Part shown: in pieces, positions 46,520 through 60,022 of the stretch
Numbering within the stretch: position 1 is the first letter of the stretch
Layout: the number at the start of each line of letters is the position of its first letter
DNA from: Cenococcum geophilum 1.58
Taxonomy: Eukaryota > Ascomycota > Dothideomycetes > Gloniales > Gloniaceae
Length of the DNA stretch: 64,000 nucleotides
Direction: 5' to 3'
NCBI GenBank assembly: GCA_001692895.1
Contig: KV748214.1
Span: 124,001-188,000, forward strand
Program-made: the position numbers and the translations under genes
The notes under the pieces: model-generated
Databases searched by the model: none
What the model was told of the DNA's origin: nothing
What the model saw: the letters and a program-made list of their open reading frames with translations, nothing else

Positions 46520-47990
46520 AGTAAGTCCAACGAAGCCACCAACGCCTTCTATATACAGATCTTCCAGCGGGATCTATATTCCGCCTTGGGGCTAATTTCC
46601 ACTTTTATATATACCGTTGCCCTAGCTAGAAAAGAAAAATAGCTGTATAGTATATAGTTAGGGTAACCTTCTCTTACGGGAGCGCAATCTAATAGCCGTT
46701 AGCTCTATAATACCTAGATATTAAATAATCCTAATCGGTTTATAACCACTATAGCCGAAACCAAGGATAAAACAAATTAATCTTTATATAATTCACTCCC
46801 TCAACCTTATACCCCTTAGTGTTATAGCTTAAAGAGGACTACGCTAGAAAGTCGACTAACGTATAGCGGTTATTTTTCGATGGACAATTTATACCAGTGT
46901 ACAGCGTATAGGACTTATTTTTATACAATTTATAAGAAGATTATGCTACTAGTAGGAACTACCTTTTACTAAATTTCCTTTAGCTAACTTATTATAGGGT
47001 TATATAATATACAATTCCTAAAAGAGGCAAGCTCTAAATTATAAATTTATAAAAGGGGGGCCATCTCTAACAGAGAGCGAGCGGAGATATTAGAGGGATA
47101 AAGAAGCTTAAGATCTAGTCTTATTAACTACTAAGTAAAAAAGATCGGACTGTTAGCTAACTAAAATTGCTATATAGGTTTACCAACACGCTCCATTTAC
47201 GTAATTTAGTACCCCTATTAAGGTTAAGTACCTACTAAAGTAAAATAGCATTGATTATATAGATGATGCGAGCGCTTAAAATGTAGGGTACCCTAGTATA
47301 TAGGTTTAGTATCGCGTAATTATATAAGAGAGCTGGAATGCGGAAGGCGCGTCAGGGCGCTTAGGTGGTATCTACTATAGGTAGCTAACTCTTAGTTGTC
47401 GGTGGCGTGTATATATAGTCTTATTTTAGTTTAGATAGCTACTTCCATCCCAGTTTTTTGCGTGTCATTTTATTGGAGATTAGGGCGAATAAAGGTCTAG
47501 CAGTACTGTCTTTACTTATACTTAGAAAGCTATATAAAGCGCTAAAGATACCTATATACCTATATCTTATCCTATAGAGCTACAAAACATAGAACTATTT
47601 ATAACGTTCGACTATATTTATCTCTTACTTCTAACCGTTTCTTTCCTTACCTATACCGTTTAAGCTTTAAGATTATAGTCGGTATTAGTTATATAGGGGC
47701 CACCCACTCTTATATTATAGATGGTAGTAGGGGTTATAACCAGCTATATAAATGTTTAAATCCTACTATTTATAAGCAGATTTAATAGACTCCTAGGTTA
47801 CGGAAGGTATTCTCTAGGTTATATTTAAGTAAATCACTATATATATATATGTATAAACCTACTCTATAGGACTATAGTTCTATACTAACCTAACGTTTAG
47901 GCCTTTTTAGAAGTTTTAATACTTATATAGAGTAGCACTTGGGTCTTTTTTTATTTCGAAATAATTCGGTTACCTAAGGAAAGGTATCCT
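46520..47990. other. AT-rich decayed sequence, nothing named
   Basis: No recognisable motif. The short open frame at 46,418-46,642 is built on the 23-bp repeats and is not a gene. Confidence 0.5.
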
Positions 47991-47999
47991 TATTTTAGC

Positions 48000-50200
48000 T
48001 CTTACCTAGCCACCTATACCCTAGATATCGCCCGCTTTATCCTCCTTACTATTAGCTAACTAAGTAATGTTTATTAAGTTATACACCTTATAATATCATC
48101 TCTAAGGATATTTCTATTGGTTAGACTCTCTATCCTAGATAGAATATATTACCTTACAACTAAAGCTAAGCCGCTACTTAGAGAGTAACCCTAAACTAGC
48201 GATATAAAAAGCTAGTAAGATTATAGAAGAGACCTCTTAGTTATTATACCATATCTACGGCTAAGGGATTTAAAAATATAGGTTTTAATTTACTTTGTAG
48301 TTATTGCAGAAGGAGCCCGTAGGCTACTAGTGATTTTACTATTAATATAGGAGGGTGCAATAATAGATGCTATTAGATTTAGTATATATATTTATATCGT
48401 TTTTAATAGGATTAACTAACTAGTGTCTTATAGGTTCCTCCCCTACTTAAAAATTCTTCTTCTATATAATATAAAATCTTTTTCTTATTCCGATAAAATT
48501 GGTGCCGATAGTAAGAAGGTATATTATAACATCTATAAAGCGCAATATTAAAGAGGGTGGCTTTAAATACGTTATAGGACTCTTAATAGACTTCTATAAA
48601 GATAAAAGCTTTAAGGAAGTTTTAGAGGTTCTAGGTTCGGGAAAGAGATTTGTCTCTATAGCGGAAATAGTATTTCTTAATACGGTGCCTTTAGTAGTCG
48701 ATTTTATCACTATTATAGCCTATATATCACACGTTATTAATAGGTATATTAGACTTATTATAATAGCTATAGTTATTATATATATCTAGATCGAACTTAC
48801 TAAGAATCCTAAGCTTTTCCGGCTGTATTAGGAATATTTTATAAGTTAATATAGGGAAAACCGGCTTAGATTTAAAGGAGTTAAATATTAAACGCTAGTG
48901 GCTTTAGCTAATTATAAAGATTGCGAGCTGGCCTAATTTTCCTCTATAGTAATGGATACCGTTAAGCTAATACTATAAATTGCTTGGACGGCGCTATCTG
49001 CTAATTTTTTGCAGGATATATCCTAATTAATTGGGCTACTAACCGCAATATAGCTCGTAATTCTTCGTATTAAAAAGGGTACCGTAACTCTAGGCAGCTT
49101 ATATATTCTGATTATTTTATAGCTAAAGCTATATAGCTTTATAGGATTTCTTACATAGTCGTACGAGCTGCTTATGCAGTGCCTTAGTAAAGGAGAACGC
49201 TTTTCTAAACTTCTTCGATCTAGGCCATCTATTATTAAAAAAGAAGGAGTAACGTGCCTTAAGGCTACCGTCGGTTATATTAAATTTAATAACGTCTTAT
49301 TTTCCTACCCCAGTGGCGGCAAGCCGGCAGTAGAAAAAAATTAGTTTTACAGTTAAGGGAGGAAAGACTATTATACTTATTAGACGAAGTGAAAGCGGCA
49401 AGACTATAGTCCTTAACCTCTTATAACGTTTTATTGACCCTAATAAAGGGAATATTAAAATTAATAGCCAAAATATCCGTGATATTACGCTTAGCAGTCT
49501 ATAAAAGAATATTATAGTTATATCGCAAAACCCTAATTTACTAAATAGGTTGATTAAAGAAAATATAGCGTATAGAATTAGTGCGGATAGTAATAGAATT
49601 GTAAAGGCCTATAAAGCCGCTTTTATTTATAAGCGGATTGTAGATTACGACGGTGGATATAACGCTACCGTTGGGGAAGGAGGTATTAAACTCTTAGGTA
49701 GTAAACGTTAACGTATTGCCATTATAAGTGCCATCCTTAAAAAGGTAAAGATTTTACTTCTTAATAAAGCTACCTCTGCTGTAGATAATCTAATAGAGGT
49801 GTTGCTTTATAAGTTACTTAAAAGTAAAGTATAAGGTTAAATAACTTTACTTATTGCTTATCGTTTTAGTATAATTGCGGGCGCTAATAACATTATTATC
49901 TTAGATAGAGGAGAGATAAAGGAAAGGGGAAGTTATATAGAGTTACTTAATTAACGTGGGCTATACTACGAAATGTGGACAGTGGGTAACGGTAGGGATA
50001 GAAGCTAAATAAAATAGGAGGTTAGCGTATATAGCCTTGCGGATAGTAATAAGTCTATATTAGTAGGCTAGTAATATAGGAGCGCTAACTTATACGTAGG
50101 CCGAGACTTCTGCCTTTTACTACCCCGCCTACCGTATAAGTTCTAGGCGTTTAGCCCTTATGCTCTTAACTCCGGCTAAAGCGTAATATAACTTAACCGC
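48000..50200 (+). pseudogene. ABC transporter (ATM1/HMT1-like half-transporter type), RIP-decayed
   Basis: The membrane domain survives as an open stretch at 48,499-48,789 (VLGSGKRFVSIAEIVFLN, with hydrophobic helices after). The nucleotide-binding domain follows. VGYIKFNNVLFSYPS lies at about 49,270. A frameshift falls in an A7 tract near 49,335. Walker A reads RRSESGKT at about 49,384-49,407 (GRSGSGKS expected). The signature reads LLGSKR*RIAIISAIL near 49,690. Walker B/D-loop reads ILLLNKATSAVDN, with the catalytic DE changed to NK. The H-loop reads AYRFSIIAGANNIIILDRGE. Family resemblance is to ATM1/HMT1 exporters of metal or glutathione conjugates. The gene cannot make a working pump. 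Confidence 0.75.
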
Positions 50201-50334
50201 GTTAAAGAAAAGTCTTTATAACTACACTTATGGATATTTATATAGTACCCTTTTATAGTATTATATGGTTTAATAAGTATAGTATAAGTATAGCTTATAT
50301 TAAGGCATTTCTTAAAAGAACTGTAGCTGCTGTA

Positions 50335-50790
50335 AGTATTTAAGATGCCTAAAACCTACTAACTGGTGGACAGAAAAGCCGAAAATAGCGGGTGGAGTTA
50401 TAAACGTAAAATATTAGATCTGTGTAAGTATAACCTACTGCTTATTGTCTTAGCATAGTTACGGGTGCCGACAAAATTATTTTCTTAGGGAGAGGTAAAA
50501 GAAAGGGGAAGTTATACTAAGTTGCTTAATTAACGTAGATTATACTATAAAATATAAATAGTAATAGATAATGTGGACGGAATAGAGGGGTTGGAAGCTA
50601 GTATGTACGCCTTATAGTGAGCATAGTACGCCTTGTAGATCTCTATATTAGTAGCTATAAATAATATACGGCCCGCCGAATATAAAAGTTTATATAATAT
50701 GCCGAGACTTCTACCTTTTAGGCTGCCCCGTATATCCACCTATAAATTCTAAACTTTTAACCTTCCTATTCTTAATTCTAGCGAGGAATA
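50335..50790 (+). pseudogene. Partial second copy of the ABC transporter C-terminus
   Basis: The text GADKIIFLGRGK and the following GCCGAGACTTCTACCTTTTA repeat the 3' end of the preceding pseudogene (about 49,860-50,190), with transitions and small indels. It is a tandem partial duplication or the remnant of a paralogue. Confidence 0.65.
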
Positions 50791-52099
50791 TCCAGCATAG
50801 AAAAACATACGCAACTGTTAGAGCAACTTAAAAAGCTTAATCTTGGTACTAGATCTAACTAGGAAGAAAACATGCTTATTAAATCTAAGAGTTATAAACT
50901 ACGCATCGTGAGTTTTGCTATTAAATAATCCCATAGGCCCCATAATAACAATTTTAGTCGCCGCAGCAACGTTGGATTTACGTATATATCCTTCTATAAT
51001 AATATTAAAAGGCCTAATAAAAGGTATAGTAATGTTATAACGAAGCTAGACTTGGGGAAAGGTACCCTAATTATAAGCATTTAAAGTGCGTATAGTGTAA
51101 ACCTATGTAGGCCTTGACTACTGTTGCTGTTTTAGTGGTGCTAATATAGGCTATATAGATTTTCCGCAACGGAAGTTGTAGAGGCCAGCTATTCTTAGTC
51201 TCCTATATCTAGCCGTCTGGTCTAGTATTGTATAAGTCTAGCCATTTTAATTGTTAAGCTTATTGTAATCGCTGCTAGTATTATTATAGAGATGGTCCGC
51301 TAAAATATAGAATAACGTATATGTGTAAATATAAAGCCTATAAGGAATGTCTAGTGGAAATAGAAAAAGAGCTAAATATAGAGTTGGATATAATAACTTA
51401 GTGCCTTATAGATATACCGTATAAAGAGTTAGATATATTAGATATAAAAACTTAGTACTATATAAGTATACCTACTTATATTTGTATAGCACTGCTAATA
51501 GTAAGAGAGTATTAATGTCAAGCCAGACACGGACCTGTTAAAGGACCTATTAAAGTTTATAAATATACGCACCTTTATTATTCTAAGTGCGAATATAAGT
51601 TTTGTTAGGGAAGGTAGCTATAACACTAGTACTAGGAGCCGTAAATAAGAGGGGTAGTAGCGATAAGGATCTGGTCATGGTTTATCTTCAGTTTTAGAGT
51701 CGAAAAGCACTATATATTCGGCGTAGTTTGTTAAATCAAAATTAAATAGTGCTAGCTGTTAGAGGATAAATTTAATGCGCGCTTACAAATACTCCTATAT
51801 CTATATTCCACTACTCTAACCATCGTTCCTTACTTCCTCTATAACGATTTCCTTTAGGCACCATCGATTAATTAAGGAATTTTATAAAAAGAGCGAGCTA
51901 GGTAGTCGGGCGTAGCGCCCTCTAAACATGCAGCCAGGATCTTAACGGATTTAGCGGCTACGGCTTTGGTCTTGCGAGCCAACTATAAAAAAAGGAAATA
52001 TATAAGTCCAAGATCTAGAAATATTGAAGAAGTTCCTACATATATGGACTTTGCAACGACTCGCACCCCCCTTATATATACTTGAAGAAGTTCCTATAT
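50791..52099. other. AT-rich decayed sequence, nothing named
   Basis: Scattered protein-like text near 51,540-51,700 (KGPIKVYKYTHLYYSKCEYK) has Cys residues suggesting a decayed zinc-binding protein, but no family can be named. Confidence 0.45.
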
Positions 52100-53309
52100 A
52101 AATAGCCCTATAAGCGTAGCTATAAGTCTAAGCCCCCTNNCGTAACCTAANTACCCCTCCCTACTANACNNGAATAGATAAANAACCGCNAGNTACTATA
52201 AGCAGAGAAATAATTTAAATAAAAAGAAAACACTATAAAAAAACATGTTTATATCCTTAAGATATAAATCTATAAGTACCGTAGTCTTAAACATGACTAA
52301 TAGTTGCTAAGGTGGTATGCGTCCTAGGTCTATAAGAAAATTAGAAAATTCTGGGTCGTTAGTATAGATTTGCCTTCTATTATCGCTTTTAAGGTAGTAA
52401 ATAAATTTATCTGAGTAAAAGCATAGATTATCGCAAATACTTTATAGCTTGCTATAAGTCAAGCGGGTAGAGACTCTGGTAGGAATGGTGAAATATTATT
52501 TTGTTTCGCGATAGGCTAAACAAAAAGAGGCTAAAGTTTTAACCCTTTTACCAGCTTTTATTAGAAGTCTTCTTTATATTTATATCCTATATTTATAGAT
52601 TTAAGACTATAAAGCCAAGGCCACCGTATCCGACCGTCGCCTATATGGCCTCGTCACTCGACATCTCTTTATTGCTATCTGCCCCTATTTCTTAATCTTT
52701 AGTACTAAAACTATTTTCTCCGTTATATAATGTCTCTATATCCCATTCTTAATCCTTATTACTAAAGTTACTTTTCTAACCAGCTAACGCCTTTACGTTG
52801 CCATTATTATCTCTAAAGTCGGTTTCTTTATTTATAAACGCCTACTTACTAGCTAATAATTTAGGGACGCTGCGCTTATAGGTACTTAGGGTTACAGAAT
52901 ACCACTTAAGGAGAAATCGTGGTTAATATTGTTAGGATATAGAACAAGCCTATAGACCTCTAAGTACCAGCTGTTTAGCGCCTTAAGTAAAAGATCTTCC
53001 CTAACACAAGGCAGATTAATAGGAGTTAATTACCGCCCGTATAAGGCGGAGCGCTTATAAAGGGCTTAGCTAGAATACTAATTAAACCACCTATAGATAC
53101 CAATAGCTCCTTTGCTATAGATAGGGGGTTAATATATAAGATTAACTGGCTAGGATAAGTCTACTGCTTAGGCAGTATCTTGCCCTAGAAAGGATGGGCG
53201 TCGGAAGTAGATTATATAATGCTATTCCTGCTAAGAGAGGCGTTATTAGGGGTTATTGTTAACTTCCAGTTTTAGTTTATAACTTTATATAAACGCTTCT
53301 AAACCCTAC
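52100..53309. repeat. Interspersed repeat, first copy (split)
   Basis: 52,100-52,200 (with many Ns) and 52,998-53,309 match the contiguous segment 55,205-55,630. About 800 bp of other sequence separates the halves here, so this copy was interrupted or the other lost its middle. Differences are mostly transitions. Confidence 0.75.
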
Positions 53310-55204
53310 TAAGGCATACGGCGTCTATTGGAGATTGTTAGCTATTTAAATTTAGTAATAGCTTAGCTAATAGCTACTCCTAACAATACCTCACTTATAG
53401 ATCGCTTTAGGTGCCTATAGTCTGGGGCGTAGATAATATATAAGCTGAGAGTAATTATAGCTACTAAATATTCTACCATAGATACTATATAGGGTGGAAA
53501 AAGGCGGCTAGTGTGCTCTGTCTTTTCCTTTTACCTTCTGTCCTAACTCCACCCTGGGAGAGAAATGAAATATAAACGTCGTACTCCTAGTTCTTATATG
53601 CCATTAAATTAACTTACCTTTAAACCTCACCTCTTAATTATATACCCCTTATGATCTTTATAGGAATACCAGATATTATATATATTACCTTAACTAAGCT
53701 TAAATATATTACTAATATAACCTATAGGTCCTTAACCAGTGCTTATAGAAATATTACTATATGCTACCGCCCTAAGGGTAATATATTTAATCAACCTACT
53801 AGAAACCTTAAATTATTTTAGAATTATATCGATAATAAAGACACGGCATCTAGTAGCGGGGAGGAGAAATAATTATAGCTTTCTAACCCTATGCAGAAAT
53901 AGATGCCTTATACGCCTACTTAAACATCTAATAAAGTTAATCCTTATAAAAACAACGATAATACGAAGGGCGATATATAAAAGGACATGGTTTAGGGAGA
54001 TGTATAAAAAATGTACCTTAATTACTTTAGGGACTTAGAAGGCCACGGCGAAGCTAAGATAGGCTTATTTAAGCTAAAGAAGGACTATAGCAAGGCTAAG
54101 ATAGACTCGCCTTAACTAGCGGATATAGTTGCGGTTTCTAAACATGTTTTGCCAGTAACTTAAGGTATATTTATAAAACCCCTATATTTATTTAGCAATA
54201 CTAATAAGTAAGTAGAGAATAGCTTAGCTAATCTTACGACGTTTTTTAGAGTTGCATCCCCCCTATTTAAAGTATTAACGATTTCTAATACCATAATTTC
54301 GCGTAAACAACTGAAGTATCTCGTCTTATAGTTGCCTTCTTGTTATATAAGAAAGGACTTAAGACGTCTCCGAAGCCCTAGTTATAAATCATTTGTATTT
54401 ACGTTTAGCCCTATTGTGGTAATATGCTAGTATTCTACCTAGGTTTTAGCCGTGGATATACCACTAAAGAGACTTGCATTATACTATGCTAAGAATCCCT
54501 GTTTCTTTTGCTGTTATGCTAAGATATATAAACTATTTAAAGATGTTATAATAGAGATAGCTAAGAGGAGCAAACCGTATAAGCAAGGAGATTAACTAGG
54601 AAAGGCATTAGAGGATTTATTAGAAGAGATATTAAGGAGAAGGGTACGTAAGAGAAAGGTGGATTCTACCGTAGATAGAGATCCTAAAAGGTCTAATAAG
54701 AGATTTCTTATAGGAAAAGATGTTTGTAATTATATTTTTATCTTTTAGCATTTATTAAGAATTAAGGCGTTAATTAGGATTTCTTTAGCTTGGTATTTTG
54801 TTTTTATCTAGTTGCTTCTATATTAAGAATATCTTGTTATTATTTGTGTATAAAGGAACAAGTTTTTATATATTGGATTGAAGTTAAAGAGGCTCGCTTA
54901 TAGTACAAAGGTACATTTTAAAAGTCTTTACCGCTAAGAAATTGACCGCCCTAGCTTACTGCCTTTTAAATCTAGATATCCTCCTATTCTAGGGTGTGAG
55001 TTAACTTTAAATTTTATATTAATAGGGTGGGAATGTTAAAAATAAATATAGGATCTACCCTTTAATATTAGCCTAAGTTTTAACTAAAAATATAATCTTG
55101 TTTTAAGAACTAGATCCAATTCTAAAGACTATATTTTAATTTTAAAGACTATATCCCAATTCTAGGTTCCGGCTTAAATTATGATCCTAAAAACTAGATC
55201 TAGT
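53310..55204. other. Decayed sequence between repeat copies
   Basis: Readable plus-strand text at 54,470-54,760 (LALYYAKNPCFFCCYAKIYK, KALEDLLEEILRRRVRKRKV) suggests a ruined Cys-containing, basic protein. Family not recognised. The 99-residue frame at 53,739-54,038 has no resemblance and is not called. Confidence 0.45.
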
Positions 55205-55630
55205 AAATAGCCCTATAAGCGTAGCTATAAGTCTAAGCCCCCTTGTGTAACCTAACCACCCTACTCTACTACACTAGAATAGATGAATAACCGCTATATA
55301 TAATGCGTAGAGTTCTCCCTTAATATAAGGCAGATTAATAGGAGTTGTTATACCGCCTATATAAGGCGGAGCGCTTATAAAGGGCTTAGCTAGAATGCTA
55401 ATTAAACTACCCTATAACGCACTAATAGCTCCTTTGCTATAGATAGGGAGTAAATATATAAGGTTAACTGGCTAAGATAAGTCTACTGCTTAAGCAGTGT
55501 CCGGCTCCATAAAGGGTAGGCATTAGGAGTGGATTATATAATACTATTCCTACTAGGTAAGGCGTTATTAGGGGGTTATTATTAGCTTTCGGTTCTAGTT
55601 TACAACTTTATACAAACGCCTCTAAACCCT
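55205..55630. repeat. Interspersed repeat, second copy (contiguous)
   Basis: Matches 52,100-52,200 plus 52,998-53,309. Shared blocks include AGCCCTATAAGCGTAGCTAT and AAGGCGGAGCGCTTATAAAG. Confidence 0.75.
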
Positions 55631-55639
55631 ATACTATTG

Positions 55640-56099
55640 GGGCTATCTAAAAGCTAAGTTGCCTACTTACCTTATCTTAACCTTAGGCTAGGCTTATTGG
55701 CTATTAATTTATTAAGGCGACAGGAAGTTGCGTTAAGGCGTGTAATGGGGCTTAAGTAAAGCCATATAACTAGATAGGCATTGCTATATAAAGCAACGCT
55801 TAACTAGCTGCCTCTATATCGCCGTCTTAGAATGATTAAAAGAAAGGGGTTAATGTTAGCCCTTACCGTTTAATATAACCCTCCTATAAAGGTATAGTAA
55901 AGTAGGGTGTAGATAGGGAAGGATTATGCTCCTGTCGTGGCTGTATTATAGTGTATTTGTAATACTGTACTAGTATCCCTAAGTTAGTAAATCGGCTTAA
56001 CTTTTAAGGTATAGTTAAAGTGGAGCCCACTGTCAGCTCTCCTATTAGCTAAGTGGTAGAGAAAAGTAGGATATAAAAGGCCTCTATATCCTTTAACTA
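55640..56099. other. AT-rich decayed sequence, nothing named
   Basis: No motif recognised. Confidence 0.45.
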
Positions 56100-59000
56100 G
56101 ACCTATATTAAGTACAGTATCCTTTAAGAAAATCCCTCCTTACTTTCTTATAAAGACACTCTATAACCTTACTGGCACTAGCCACTCTAAAATACTTTTA
56201 GTCTTGGCCCTAAGAGTTTAAATAAGCCTTGGTTTCGAGTCCTTAAGTTAAGCGAATAGTCCTTATAGTAGGAGTAATGCCTTTTAGCGTCTTCTTAATA
56301 TCGGTAATAAAGACGCTATATACCTAAGAGTGGCGTAGCGTAGTGTTATAAGCGCGTAAGCAGCTAGCCTAGCCGCCCTATTATAATAATCGTGGCATTA
56401 TTAACTAGCTGGTTATCTTGGCTATAGTTATAGTCTCTACAGCCATATACTGCTAGGGTAAGTAGTAGTAACTTATACCTTACTTGGCCGCTTCTTGTCC
56501 CTCTCCTCTTTATTACCTATATTAAGAGTCCGTTGCCGCTTCTAGCCCTTCTGCCATGCTATATTAGGTATAATATCTTCTATAGCGGCGGAGACTTCTT
56601 AGGTAAATCTAACGTGCTTCTTAATAGGGCGCTTTTTTTCCTTCTTGTCTTCCCCGGATATCCTCCGCCGCTTTCTCTTATATAGTATAGCCGGAGGGCT
56701 TTTAGCGGATAGCGGTGGTATTAGGAGCCAGTCTATTTAGTGTGGCCTCTACGGCCTCTAGGGCTGGTTTAGTGCTACTACTGGTTTCCCTAGATTAACT
56801 CTGGCGTTAATATTATTACCGCCTTTATCTTTATTATTGTCGTTATTATCGCTACTATTGTTAGAGGTAGCCCCCTTAAGCTCTTCCTGCGCCTTTAATT
56901 CGGCCTTACGCTTCTCTTTAATCTCTAGTAGCGTATGCCCTATAGGCTATTTATTGGCGGCGCTATAATATATAACACTTCTATATATCTATTCGGTGAT
57001 AACCGCATTAAGGCGCTATTTAAGTGTGGTAGTAAATTGGTTATTGTAGGCTTTCTAGGATACTGGTGTACCCGTATAAGGAATAAGGTAGGCACTTTAA
57101 GTGGTAACAATATTAAGGCAATCCTGTAAGTTCGCGCTGCTATTAGTTTAATAGGCCGTAATATAAAACTAAATTAAAAGGATGTAGGCTTATAATAAGT
57201 AGATCTTAGCTGGCTGTAGTAGTGGGTAGGCTGTCTGGCCGCGATGTTATGGCTAGCAATGGCTGTATATAAGGGCGTTACAAGTTAGGCTGTTTTAGGT
57301 AGAGGTTAGAAATATAGGGAGGTAAGCCTTTAAATAATCCATAAGTTAGTATAGGCGTAGTGAGGAAGCGTTATTACGTGATTTAATATGTGGGGCACGA
57401 TAAGGGGGTGGTATGAACCCTAGGCCTAACTATAGTTGAAAGTGATAGAATATAGGGCAGCGGTATTATTGTTAAGAGAAACGGGAATTTAATTGCTATA
57501 AGTACTAGATATGGTATATATACTAGTACTACTAGTCTCTCTTTTATATAACTATAATATGCTAGCCAGGCGGCCTTTTAAATAACGCTTATTTATACCT
57601 TCCTATCTTTAAGGCTATACTTTAACCGTTATCTCTTTACCTATAGAGATTTGGGTAGTAGTAGGCCCTAAGCTAGGTACTAGAGAACCTCGTCAATATT
57701 AGGGCGCTATATATAGTTGTTCGCTGCCTACTAGTATCTTACTATTTTAATAAAGAGACCGCCGACTATAAGTTTAGATTAGCCTATCTACTACTAGAAG
57801 CTATTAAAGCTCTATAATATGAAACACTTATAATATATATAGCCTCTAGCCGGCGGCGCGTACGCACTCTTATAATCCCTAGCTATTTTATTAATAGCAT
57901 TTTAATGACTTTTCCGGAAGGAAGGGCGCAGCTTTTTATTATCTTTGCTGTCGCGCTATAGGTTAATGGAGAACTTCTATAGGTAGTAGTTGTACGTTAG
58001 CTCGAATAAGATAATACCTATAGACTAGATGTTAATAAAGTAGTTATAATCCTCTAGCTTAAGCTTAGGAGTGAGATAGCCGATTATACTAACTATGCCT
58101 AGCTTAGGCTATAATAACCTACCTATCTAGATATGCCTAGATATACTAACGTCTAGTAGGACGGAACGGAGCGGCTTGCCGATAAGGCTAATATTAGTCG
58201 GCTTTAGGTCGCAGTGCAGCTAGCGTCCGTTATATATAACTTTAATACCTAGCAGTGCGGCGCGGAATGTAGTCGCTGCCTCTATTATTATGCCCTTATA
58301 CCCTCTGTTAAGCTTATACGTTAGTAAACTATAATTTTAAGAATATAAGAGGCTTACCCCTTGCTCTAAGTCCCTACTAAGTCGCTAAAGGTTTGGGGCG
58401 TTATTGGCTTTAGAACAATGGTAATATTATTAAAGGCCGTCTTAGAGGAGAACTCCTTACTATTAGAGTAGATTACCTCTACTATACGCAGAATTCGCTT
58501 ACTATTGTCTGACTTCTGTGTGAGATTAGTTACTTCCTAAAGTATCTTAATCTCTTTATCTATACTATAATAATTTCGGGTAGTCCGCTCTACTATTTTA
58601 ATAGCGGCTATATTAGCTAACTGATTTAAGGTAAAGAATACTCTTCCGTAACCGCCCGCACCTAAAGTATCTCCTAGTGTCTACCTACCTATTGTTCTCT
58701 TATTAGGGAGTGGGGTTAGCATCTTAATATTAATATTAGTAGCCGCCAGCCCGCTAAGAGCGCGAGCTATATAGCGTCTGCGCGCTTCCTTAAAGTTGTC
58801 TTTAGTAGCGAATTCCGTCTACTAGAAGTGGTATTTAAGCTTGTCGAGCAGTATCTTTATATTATACTGGTTTAAGTAATACGGTTACCGCGTAGCTATA
58901 TCGCCATTAACTATTAGCTGCGCTAATAGAGACTTAGAGTAGCCTATAATATAAAGGCCCTTGTTTTTAGGAAAGAAGTTAAACCGTATATAGGGGTTCT

Positions 59001-59439
59001 GGAGGTTAATATTGTGCGACTTTATAAAAGACCTAGTATAGAGGAGTAGGTTAATAGGCATGTTTTCTAAGGGGCCCTTTCCCGCCGCCTATCCCCTCTT
59101 TAGTATGGCTAGTAGAGACTATAGCCCTAGTAGATAACAGCCGACCTAGACTATACCGAGCTTTTAAAGCTGCTCCTTAGTGTTGGTATCTGGCTCCGTA
59201 AGGGTTTTGCTTACTTCGCTATTAGTGTTATATTTAGTGCGTTCTATTTCGCGTTAAAGGCAAACTATCTTACTATTATATATCTGCTTGGGCTTAATAA
59301 GTATATAGTAAAGGGCGGCTTAAGTGCTATCTGCCTAGTTATTCTAGCGCTGAGACGTAAGGGCGTTATAGATGTTGCTAAATACTAGCCTAGTGAGGGC
59401 ATTCGCGGGTATAAGGGACGTAAAGGTGTGGTCTGACAT
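56100..59439 (-). pseudogene. Protein kinase, RIP-decayed
   Basis: The minus strand starts at ATG 59,439 (MSDHTFTSLIPANALTRL). Text at about 59,000-58,880 (IRFNFFPKNKGLYIIGYSKS) could be an FHA-like domain. The kinase domain follows: glycine loop LGAGGYGRVFFT (near 58,640), AAIKIVERT lysine, catalytic loop LHCDLKPTNISL (near 58,200, key Asp, Lys and Asn kept) and SIGIILFELTYNYYL (subdomain IX, near 58,000). A charged, Asn/Asp-rich tail lies at 56,940-56,770, then a Lys/Arg-rich segment (RKRRRISGEDKKEKKR). Stops again replace Trp/Gln/Arg. The C-terminal limit is uncertain. Confidence 0.7.
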
Positions 59440-59880
59440 TTAATAATAAATAGGGTGCTTATGGCAGACTCTGATGAGGGATATAAGCTTTAAAATGCCG
59501 TAGGAAATATATACCTTTTTAAATGCGACTGCTAATTATAGAACCCCTTTCTGGCAGTTCCGTAACGTAGAGATAGCTAGACTATAACTACTTAATCTTG
59601 CTTCCTTTAGTAGGTATAAGATATAGAACGTCCATATACAGTATCTTTGGCGTATTACGGTTGTCTTACTACTAAAGTAAGGTGAGCTAATGCTAGGGAT
59701 ATACCCTGCCCTAGGTACTATAAAAGGTAAGGTTTAAGCTTAATGATTTAGGATCTACCTAGCAGAGAAGGATTCTTAAATCCTTAAGGCCTTCGCTAGC
59801 TGGCTTTTCAGCCTATTGTTATAGCTAGAATGTATAAGGCTAAAGCCGGACGTTACTAATTCGTTAATAATGTAGGTCCC

Positions 59881-60022
59881 TACCTTACTTTACTTTACTT
59901 TATATACTCGCACTTTACTTTACTTCTTCTATCCCCTATAGTACGGCATATGCCCCCCTCCCCCCTATACTACTACTTTCCTTCTCCTACACTTTACTCT
60001 ACTTTACTTTACTTTACTTTAC
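59881..60022. repeat. (ACTTT)n-type pentanucleotide repeats
   Basis: Runs of TTTACTTTACTTTAC at both ends with a short C-rich interruption (CCCCCCTCCCCCC) between. The reverse-complement type occurs at 61,531. Confidence 0.85.

Noticed and set aside
53739-54038. 99-residue plus-strand frame
   Set aside because: Chance opening in AT-rich decayed sequence; Ile/Leu/Lys/Arg-rich with no recognisable family.
56935-57129. 64-residue plus-strand frame
   Set aside because: Lies opposite the minus-strand kinase pseudogene and has no family resemblance.
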